From: Ideonella sp. A 288
Lineage (GTDB): Bacteria; Pseudomonadota; Gammaproteobacteria; Burkholderiales; Burkholderiaceae_C
Direction: 5' to 3'
Length of the DNA stretch: 56,229 nt
Assembly (NCBI RefSeq): GCF_002198735.1
Contig: NZ_MWLO01000119.1
Coordinates: 1 to 56,229 of the forward strand
How positions within the stretch are numbered: position 1 is the first letter of the stretch; each line of letters begins with the position of its first letter. The position numbers and the translations under genes are program-made. Under the pieces are notes generated by a model. It did not search any database, was not told where the DNA came from, and saw nothing but the letters and a program-made list of their open reading frames with translations. Of this stretch, positions 45,271 to 56,229 are shown piece after piece.

Positions 45271-47058
45271 ATGGGCGACCCGTCCGATTCCGACATCCAG
45301 GCGAGGCGCGAGGCGCTCTCGTTCGGGCTGTCGCAGGCGCGCCTGACGGTGGCCACCATGCTGTTGGTGGTGGGCGTCGTGTCGTGGATGGGCTGGCGCG
45401 CCGGGCTGGCGCCATGGTCGGCGGCGTTCGTCGGCATGGGGCTGCTGAGCGCCGTGTGGCGCTTCTGGGTCATCCGCGCCAGTGGCGATGCGCTGCAGCT
45501 CGACCCCGCCGCGCTGCGGCGCGCCGAGCGGCGCGTCGAGGCCAACATGCTGTATTCCGGCGCGATGTGGACGTTTGCCAACGTCACCATCTACCCCGGC
45601 CTCGCCGGCGAGGCGGCGGCGCTGTACGTGATCATCCTGGTGGCCAACGTCAGCTTCGCGGCCTTCTTCATGTCGGCCGTCGGTCACGGCTTTGCGCTGA
45701 TGGTGGTGCCGACGATGGGCTCGGCCTTCCTGGTGTGCCTGTCCATCGGCACCTTCGAGTCGCGGCTGATGGCGGGGCTGATCCTGGTCTTCGTGGTGGT
45801 GATGGTGCGGGCCACCAACCGCTTTCGCAAGATCACGCTGCTGGCCTCGCGCCGCGGCCACGAGATGCGGCAGACCAACGAGGCACTGCGCCATGCCATG
45901 GCCGACGCCGAGGTTGCGGCACAGGCCAAGACGCGCTTCCTGGCGACGATGAGCCACGAGCTGCGCACGCCGATGAACGGCCTGCTCGGCGCACTCGAAC
46001 TGCTCGGGCGGGCCTCGCTGCCGCCGCCGCAGCGCCGGCTGCTCGACATCGCGCGCTCGTCCGGCGGGGGCCTGCTGGCGGTGCTGAACGACGTGCTGGA
46101 TTACGCCAAGATCGAGGCCGACGCACTGTCGCTGCATGCCGCGCCGACGTCGCTGCGGGCGGTGGTCGATTCGGTGGTCGGTCTGTTCATGGCGCCGGCC
46201 CATGCCAAGGGGCTGGTGCTGCGCGCCGAGATGGCCCCCGAGGTGCCGGCCTGGGTGATGGCCGACGGCCAGCGCCTGCGGCAGGTGCTGCTCAACATCG
46301 TCGGCAACGCCATCAAGTTCACCGAACAGGGCGAGGTGGTGGTGCGCATCGACGCGCAGGCGCAGGGGCTGCGCTTCGAGGTGCGCGACACCGGCATCGG
46401 CATCGCGCCGCAGGCGCAGGCCGAGCTGTTCCAGCCCTTCCGGCAGGTGGACGAGCGCAGCAGCCGCAGCCACGGCGGCACCGGGCTGGGCCTGGCCATC
46501 AGCCAGCGGCTGGTGCAGGCCATGGGCGGCCACATCGACGTCCACAGCGCGGCGGGCCAGGGCGCCCGCTTCGCCTTCACGCTGGCCCTGCCCGCCACGC
46601 ACGACCCCCAGCCGGTGGCGCCCGCCCCGGCGGCGGCCGCGCCCTCGCTGTCGGGCCGGGTGCTGCTGGTCGACGACAACCCCGTGAACCGCTGCCTGGT
46701 GGTCGAGTTGCTGGGCGTGCTGGGCGTGGACGTGGTCGAGGCCGAGGACGGCGCGCAGGCCCTGGTGCGCCTGCGCACGCAGCCCTTCGACCTGGTGCTG
46801 ATGGACTGCCAGATGCCGGTGCTCGACGGTTGCGATGCCACCCGCCAGTGGCGCGCGCTGGAAGCGGCCCAGGGCCGTGCCCGTCTGCCGGTGGTGGCGG
46901 TGACGGCCAACGTGATGGCCGACGATGCCGAGCGCGCGCGCGCCAGCGGCATGGACGACCTGCTGGCCAAGCCCTTCACCTTCGAGCAACTGCAGGCCAC
47001 GGTGGCGCGGTGGTTGCCGCGCCCGGTGGCGCAGACCGCAGGGCAGGCCGGCGACTGA
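45271..47058 (+). CDS. Hybrid histidine kinase with receiver domain
   Basis: This 595-residue protein has about five transmembrane helices in residues 25-185 without a large periplasmic loop. A HisKA domain carries MSHELRTPMNGLLGALELL (phospho-His near 230), an HATPase domain has NIVGNAIKFT, DTGIGIAP and GGTGLGLAIS, and a C-terminal receiver has LVDDNPVNRCL with the phospho-acceptor in LVLMDCQMPVLDG near 510. No output domain is fused, so the phosphate is likely passed on to a partner protein. The ATG 45271 follows a GGGATACGATCG leader without a strong ribosome binding site. Confidence 0.93.
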   Translation: MGDPSDSDIQARREALSFGLSQARLTVATMLLVVGVVSWMGWRAGLAPWSAAFVGMGLLSAVWRFWVIRASGDALQLDPAALRRAERRVEANMLYSGAMWTFANVTIYPGLAGEAAALYVIILVANVSFAAFFMSAVGHGFALMVVPTMGSAFLVCLSIGTFESRLMAGLILVFVVVMVRATNRFRKITLLASRRGHEMRQTNEALRHAMADAEVAAQAKTRFLATMSHELRTPMNGLLGALELLGRASLPPPQRRLLDIARSSGGGLLAVLNDVLDYAKIEADALSLHAAPTSLRAVVDSVVGLFMAPAHAKGLVLRAEMAPEVPAWVMADGQRLRQVLLNIVGNAIKFTEQGEVVVRIDAQAQGLRFEVRDTGIGIAPQAQAELFQPFRQVDERSSRSHGGTGLGLAISQRLVQAMGGHIDVHSAAGQGARFAFTLALPATHDPQPVAPAPAAAAPSLSGRVLLVDDNPVNRCLVVELLGVLGVDVVEAEDGAQALVRLRTQPFDLVLMDCQMPVLDGCDATRQWRALEAAQGRARLPVVAVTANVMADDAERARASGMDDLLAKPFTFEQLQATVARWLPRPVAQTAGQAGD

Positions 47059-47092
47059 CCGCGCACGCTGCGGCGCGACCGGGCGCGCGAGG

Positions 47093-47818
47093 TCAGGCCC
47101 GCGCGTCCAGCTGGTCGGCCAGGTCGACCAGGCTGGTGGCCGTGAAGTCGAACTCGTGGCCTTCGGTGGATTCCATCCAGCCGCCGGGGCCATGTTCGTC
47201 GGGCCGCGGCACATAGGCCGTCAGCAGACCGGCGCGGCGCGCCGCGGCCAGGTCGGACGGGTGCGCCGCCACCATCAGCACGCGTTCGGGCGCATGGCCC
47301 AGCAGCCGCGCGGCGGCCCGGTACACCTCGAGGTCGGGCTTGTATCGGCCGATCAGCTCGGCCGACAGCACGGCGTCCCAGGGCAGGCCGGCGCGCCTGG
47401 CCATGTTCACCAGCAGCGCCACGTTGCCGTTGGACAGCGTGGCGATCACGTGCCGGCGGCGCAGCCGCGTCAGGCCCGGCACGCTGTCGGGCCAGGGGTC
47501 GAGGCGGTGCCAGGCGCGGTTGAAGGCCTCGCGTTCGGCCTCGGGCAGGGCCTCGAGGCCGAAGCGCGGCAGCAGTTCGTCGAGGATCTGGCGGTGCAGG
47601 CCGTCGATGTTCGTCCACGGCAGCTCGCCGCGGGCCACCCGCTGCATCGCCGGCTGGTAGCCGGCGCGCCAGGCGTCGGCCAGCGCCGGCCAGTCGGCCG
47701 CCAGGCCCAGGCGCTGGCCCAGCGCCCGGCCCTCCCGGGTGATCGACGAGCGCCAGTCGACCACGGTGCCGAAGATGTCGAAGACGAGGGCCGAGGGTGC
47801 GGCGGCGTTGGAGGTCAT
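47093..47818 (-). CDS. Haloacid dehalogenase type II family hydrolase
   Basis: This 241-residue HAD hydrolase has the nucleophile motif ALVFDIFGTVVDWR (Asp near 14), motif II TLSNGNVAL and motif III region RYKPDLEVYRAA, with VMVAAHPSDLAAAR in the place of the usual MVAAHxWD of L-2-haloacid dehalogenases. Those enzymes hydrolyse 2-haloalkanoic acids by an aspartyl-ester mechanism. Whether this one dehalogenates or acts on another substrate cannot be told. It starts 20 bases after the end of the large kinase gene on the same strand. Confidence 0.85.
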   Translation of the reverse strand: MTSNAAAPSALVFDIFGTVVDWRSSITREGRALGQRLGLAADWPALADAWRAGYQPAMQRVARGELPWTNIDGLHRQILDELLPRFGLEALPEAEREAFNRAWHRLDPWPDSVPGLTRLRRRHVIATLSNGNVALLVNMARRAGLPWDAVLSAELIGRYKPDLEVYRAAARLLGHAPERVLMVAAHPSDLAAARRAGLLTAYVPRPDEHGPGGWMESTEGHEFDFTATSLVDLADQLDARA

Positions 47819-47838
47819 GCGCGGGCTGGGTGGGGCAT

Positions 47839-52169
<4,331 letters not shown>

Positions 52170-52173
<4 letters not shown>

Positions 52174-53282
52174 TGGGCGGGGTCGTCGGTGGCCGAGGGC
52201 TGCTCGTCGCTGTGCCGCCGCGCCACGGCGCAGAACTCGTCGAAGCGAGCGACGAAGGCGTCGGTCACGTCGGGGTCGAAATGGGTGCCCCGCTCGGAGA
52301 CGATCACGTCGCGCGCGGCTTCGAAGCTCATCGGCGGCTTGTACACACGGCGCGAGATCAGCGCGTCGAAGACGTCGGCCAGCGCCATCAGCCGGGCTGG
52401 CACCGGGATGTCGTCGCCGGCCAGGCCGTCGGGGTAGCCCTTGCCGTCCCAGCGCTCGTGGTGGTGCGCCGCGATGTCCTTGGCATAGGCCAGGAACTGC
52501 ACCTGCTGCTCGGCATCGCTTTCGGCGCGGGCGATGGCGTCGGCGCCCATCTGCGCGTGGGTCTTCATCACCTCCCACTCGTCGGGCGTCAGCTTGCCGG
52601 GCTTGAGCAGCACGTGGTCGGGGATGCCAACCTTGCCGATGTCGTGCAGCGGTGCCGACTTGGCGATCAGGTCGATCGTGCGGTCGTCCAGGTCGGCGCA
52701 GAAGCGCGCGTGGTTCTTCAGCTGCTGGCCCAGCACGCGCACATAGGCCTGGGTGCGCAGCAGGTGGTTGCCGGTTTCGTTGTCGCGGGTCTCGGCCAGG
52801 CGCGCGAGCGCGCGGATGCTCACCTCCTGGATGAGCTGGTTCTCGCGCATGCGGTGCTGCACCTCGGCCTCGAGCGCTGCGTTGTGGTGGCGCAGCGTGG
52901 CCCGGGCCCGGGCCAGCTCGAGGTGGTTGTGCACGCGCGCCAGCACGATGGCCGGGCGCAGCGGCTTGGTGATGTAGTCCACGGCGCCCAGCACCAGCCC
53001 GTGCTGCTCGTCCTCGGTGGCCGACAGGGCGGTGGTGAAGATCACCGGGATGTCGCAGGTCTCGGGCCCGGCGCGCAGGGTCTCGAGCACCTCGTAGCCA
53101 CTCATCCCCGGCATCATCACGTCGAGCAGGATGAGGTTGGGGTGGGGCGACTGTGCGGCCAGTTGCAGCGCCCGCGGGCCCGAGTTGGCCGCGCGCACGC
53201 TGTACTGGTCGTGCAACAACTCGCAGAGCACTGTGAGGTTCTCCGGGTTGTCGTCGACGACAAGGATCAAGGCTGGGGTCAT
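52170..53282 (-). CDS. Response regulator with HD-GYP c-di-GMP phosphodiesterase domain
   Basis: This 370-residue protein has an N-terminal receiver (LILVVDDNPENLTVL, phospho-Asp in NLILLDVMMPGMSG) and a C-terminal HD-GYP domain (about 160-345) with SAPLHDIGKVGIPD, HHERWDGKGYPDGLAGDDIP and LADVFDAL. HD-GYP enzymes degrade cyclic di-GMP. The Asp/His metal ligands and the GYP triad appear intact. It lies directly upstream of the large hybrid kinase with a GTGA overlap, which makes it the likely phosphorelay output controlling motility or biofilm traits. Confidence 0.93.
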
Positions 53283-53496
53283 GGCGCCTGGCTCTCGGGG
53301 ACTCCGCAGGTTATCGGCCAAACCGCGCCGCGGCTGAATCATCGTTGCTGGCGGCCCACGTCGCCAGCGGGAGCAGTCGACAGAAGGCTGGCGGGGCACT
53401 GGATCTTGCGCTGGCTCAATGTGATTCGCGGCGCCTGTGCCACAGGTCGCGGCGGCGACACCGGCCCGCCAGAGCATCCGCCCAGAATCGTCGGCA

Positions 53497-54756
53497 ATGG
53501 ACTTTGCCCCTTCCGCCCGCTCCCAGGCGCTGCTGGGCGCGCTGCAGCGCTTCATGGACGATCTGGTCGTGCCGTCGATGCCCGACTGGCACCGCTGGGC
53601 CGATGCCGGCGCCTACCCGCTCGACGTGGTCGAGCCGCTGAAGGCGCGCGCCCGGGCGCTGGGCCTGTGGAACCTGTGCCTGCCCGGCCTGCGCGACGAC
53701 CAGCCCGGCACCCGCCTGTCCAACCTCGACTACGCGCCGCTGGCCGAGGCCATGGGCGCCGTGCCCTGGTCGGCCGAGGTCTTCAACTGCAGCGCCCCCG
53801 ACAGCGGCACGATGGAGCTGCTGCAGCGCAGCGCCACGCCGGCGCAGGCCGAGCGCTGGCTCGATCCGTTGTTGCGCGGCGAGATCCGCTCGTGCTTCGC
53901 GATGAGCGAGCCCGACACCGCCTCGTCCGATCCCACCCAGTTGCAGACGCGCATCGCCCGCGACGGCGACCACTGGGTGGTGCACGGCCGCAAGTGGTTC
54001 ATCACCGGCGCCGCCCATCCGCTGTGCCGGCTGATGGTGGTGATGGGCATCAGCGACCCCGACCCGCAGGCGCCGAAGCATGCCAGGCACTCGATGTTGC
54101 TGGTGCCGATGGACACGCCCGGCGTCACCATCGAACGCAACATCCCGGTGATGGACCACCAGGCGCTGGAAGGCCACTGCGAGATCGTGTTGCGCGACGT
54201 GCGCGTGCCGGCCGACCAGCTGCTGGGCGAGCCCGGCGCCGGCTTCGCACTGGCCCAGGCGCGGCTTGGCCCCGGCCGCGTGCACCACGCCATGCGCAGC
54301 ATCGGCCAATGTGAGCTGGCGCTGGCGCTGATGTGCGAGCGCGCGCTCGAGCGCCGGGCCTTTGGCGGCCGCCTGGGCGACCTTGCCAACGTACAGGACT
54401 GGATCGCCCACAGCCGCGTCGAGATCGACCAGGCCCGCCTGCTGGTGCTGCGCGCCGCGTGGCGGCTGGACGTGGAGGGTGCCGACGCCGCGCGCACCGA
54501 CGTGGCCGCCATCAAGCTGGTGGCCGCGCAACTGCAGACCCGGGTGCTCGACCGCGCGATGCAGGTCTTCGGTGCCATGGGCCTGTCGCCCGACACGCCA
54601 TTGGCCCGCCTGTGGGCCTGGGGCCGCGCGATGCGCTTCCTCGACGGCCCCGACGAGGTGCACCTGCGCACCGTGGCTCGCGCCGAGCTGCGCCGCAGCC
54701 GCGGCCGTGCAGGTGCCCATGCCGCGCACTTGAGGCGTTGGATGCCGGTGGGCTGA
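53497..54756 (+). CDS. Acyl-CoA dehydrogenase family protein
   Basis: This 419-residue FAD enzyme has the N-terminal helical part, a middle domain (SCFAMSEPDTASSDPTQLQT, WVVHGRKWFITGAA), and a C-terminal domain with QVFGAMGLSPDTPLARLWAW and LDGPDEVHLRTVA. The DGPDEVH end matches the ACAD10/ACAD11-like subgroup. It oxidises an acyl-CoA at the alpha-beta position, probably in fatty or branched acid breakdown, but chain preference is unknown. It is divergent from the HD-GYP gene, and no partner beta-oxidation gene is in the window. Confidence 0.88.
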   Translation: MDFAPSARSQALLGALQRFMDDLVVPSMPDWHRWADAGAYPLDVVEPLKARARALGLWNLCLPGLRDDQPGTRLSNLDYAPLAEAMGAVPWSAEVFNCSAPDSGTMELLQRSATPAQAERWLDPLLRGEIRSCFAMSEPDTASSDPTQLQTRIARDGDHWVVHGRKWFITGAAHPLCRLMVVMGISDPDPQAPKHARHSMLLVPMDTPGVTIERNIPVMDHQALEGHCEIVLRDVRVPADQLLGEPGAGFALAQARLGPGRVHHAMRSIGQCELALALMCERALERRAFGGRLGDLANVQDWIAHSRVEIDQARLLVLRAAWRLDVEGADAARTDVAAIKLVAAQLQTRVLDRAMQVFGAMGLSPDTPLARLWAWGRAMRFLDGPDEVHLRTVARAELRRSRGRAGAHAAHLRRWMPVG

Positions 54757-55183
54757 TGCGGCGTTCGGCCGAGCGCAGTGCCGGCCGATGGTGCCTCTGG
54801 GCTCGTTGCCGCGGTTCGTTCCGTCCGACGATCGGTGCGGCGCGGCGCGACAGGCGGCAGCCGACGGTGGCGCTGACTGTGGCGGTCGGCTGCGCCGACT
54901 GCGCTGCGATGCTCGTCTCGGGGTCGCGCCGCAGAACTCGCTGCGCGCCCTTGCGGGCGCTGCGCTTGTATGTTCTGAGTGCTGGGGTGGAGGGACTCGC
55001 TTCGCTATCGGCCGCAGTAGCGGACCGACCGTCTTGAGAACTCCCCCATCCCGCCTTCCAACGTCCATGAGGAACTGAGCGGCGCTTGCGGACCATGCGG
55101 CGACCGCCGATCTGAAGGCAAGCGAACGTGGCAGGCAGGCATTCCACCCCAGCGACTTCATTGTCTGACTGGAGGATTTCCGT
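54757..55183. other. Non-coding stretch upstream of the IS110-type transposase
   Basis: This is a 427-base gap. The open frames in it are low-quality and lack ribosome binding sites. It contains a GCGCCC-TTGC-GGGCGC hairpin (54945-54960) and GGAGGATTTCCGT, the ribosome binding site of the transposase. IS110-family elements encode a non-coding bridge RNA near one transposase end, so part of this stretch, or the bases after 56149, may be that RNA. I cannot define the element ends from a single copy. Confidence 0.4.
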
Positions 55184-56149
55184 ATGCAAGCACACGATGT
55201 GTTCATCGGCGTGGATGTCGCCAAGGCGAGCCTGTCCATCTGCCGGCACGGCGAGCCGGGTGGCCATGAGCTGAGCAACGACGAGGCGTCCATTCGCCGC
55301 TGGCTTTGTACCCTGCCCAGGCAGGCAGTCATCGCCGTGGAGTCGACGGGCCGATACCACCAGCTCCTGGTGCGCCTGGCGTACGCTATGGGGCACCGCA
55401 CCTTCGTGCTCAATGCCCGCGACGTCTATTTCTACGCCAAGGCGCTGGGTGTTCGGGGCAAGACCGATCGCACCGACGCACGGCTCATTGCGCGCTACTT
55501 GGCCGAACACCACGACGCGCTCAAGCCCTGGGCCCCGGGCACGGCTGCACAGGATCGGCTGCACGAACTGCTGCGGTGCCGCGCTGGCGTGACGTGCAAG
55601 CGGATGTCGCTGCGGCAAGTGCTGCGCGATGTCCCGGACCTGAGTGCAGCTGTCGAGGGCCTGGAGCGGCAGTTCGACGAGTTGCTCGATCACATCGATC
55701 GCCAAGTCGCCACCCTGGTCGCCGCAGACGTCCGCCTCAGCCAGGGCTGCGCGGCCTTGCGCACCATCACCGGCTTCGGGCCGCAAGGCTCGGCGATGCT
55801 GGCCGCCTTGCTCAGCCGTGTGGATTTCGCCAACGCCGACGCCCTGGTGGCTTACAGCGGCCTGGATCCTCGGCCCAACGACTCCGGGGCCAAGACCGGA
55901 AGACGCCACATCTCCAAGCGTGGCAGTCCCGACTTGCGCAGGCAGTTGTACCTGGCCGCCTTCGCCGCCTCGCACAGCAAGGCCTTGGGCCCTCTGTACC
56001 GGTCGATCAAGGCCAAGGGGTTCAAACCTACTCAGGCTCTGGTCATCCTCGCGCGAAAGCTCTTGCGTATCGCCTGGGCCGTCTGGAAGTCAGCCAAGCC
56101 GTTCGATCCCAGCCTGGTGACCTCACCTGAAGCTTGCGCAAAAACATAG
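55184..56149 (+). mobile_element. IS110-family transposase (DEDD recombinase)
   Basis: This 321-residue transposase has the IS110 layout: an N-terminal DEDD RuvC-like domain (FIGVDVAKASLSICRHG near 7-23, AVESTGRYHQLLVRL near 51-65, GKTDRTDARLIARYLAEH near 93-110) and a C-terminal Tnp2-like part with RTITGFGPQGSAMLAALLSR and VAYSGLDPRPNDSGAKTGRR. It is a little shorter than most family members but shows no frameshift. IS110 elements lack ordinary terminal inverted repeats, so the element borders cannot be set. Only 80 bases follow its stop codon in the window. Confidence 0.85.
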
Positions 56150-56229
56150 AACCTCAGACAGCTGCGGCGAGCATGTCCACGAAGCGCGCTGCGCGCGCCG
56201 CCCCCGAGCCTGCGCTTCTCGCCGCCACA

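Noticed and set aside
54788-55078. Plus-strand frame of 96 codons before the transposase
   Set aside because: There is no ribosome binding site, and the sequence is low-complexity with no family resemblance. I treat the region as non-coding.

Overview
The window is strongly GC-rich. Its gene content (a napDAGHBC periplasmic nitrate reductase, a cytochrome cd1 nirS cluster, a norCBQD cluster, a PEP-CTERM protein, and Crp/Fnr (DNR-type) boxes) points to a denitrifying betaproteobacterium, most likely Burkholderiales of the Rubrivivax/Leptothrix/Sphaerotilaceae kind. The genus is an inference; no rRNA or tRNA gene is present to fix it.

Region 1 (1-17808). After a VTT/DedA-like membrane protein come twelve minus-strand genes (14841 down to 895). 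Eleven of the twelve overlap the next gene and one junction has a 4-nt gap, so this is one tightly coupled operon. In transcription order it encodes a radical SAM enzyme with atypical cysteine spacing, an O-methyltransferase-like enzyme, an exported YdjY-domain protein, a multi-pass membrane protein, an exported alpha/alpha-toroid (prenyltransferase/squalene-cyclase repeat) protein, three unrecognised membrane proteins, a MoxR AAA+ ATPase, a DUF58 protein, a BatA-like protein and a large vWA/GATase-like protein. A DUF3303 gene is divergent from it. Next, also on the minus strand, is a two-gene unit: an exported alpha/alpha-toroid protein ending in thrombospondin-type-3 calcium repeats and a type I dockerin, followed by a cohesin-domain protein with a PEP-CTERM anchor. 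An adjacent cohesin-dockerin pair carrying the same toroid fold as the large operon is the best candidate here for an undescribed surface or periplasmic system.

Region 2 (17809-41371) is a denitrification island. It holds a dnr-type regulator, nap (nitrate to nitrite), nirE divergent from nirS-C-F-DL-GH-J-N (nitrite to NO, with heme d1 synthesis), and norCBQ-(4Fe-4S membrane protein)-norD (NO to N2O). Five near-palindromic TTGAN-N4-NTCAA boxes precede dnr, napA, the gene upstream of napD, nirE/nirS, and norC, which suggests one NO/oxygen-responsive regulon. No narG or nosZ is present in the window. The nirD/L and nirG/H genes are fused in pairs. The 4Fe-4S protein between norQ and norD carries an in-frame palindromic repeat insertion inside a ferredoxin cysteine motif.

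Region 3 (41372-56229) is mixed housekeeping and accessory sequence: GFA-family, DUF1275, DJ-1/PfpI and MgtC/DUF4010 proteins, a hybrid histidine kinase, a type II haloacid dehalogenase, a very large multi-PAS hybrid kinase coupled to an HD-GYP response regulator, an acyl-CoA dehydrogenase, and an IS110-family transposase near the right edge.
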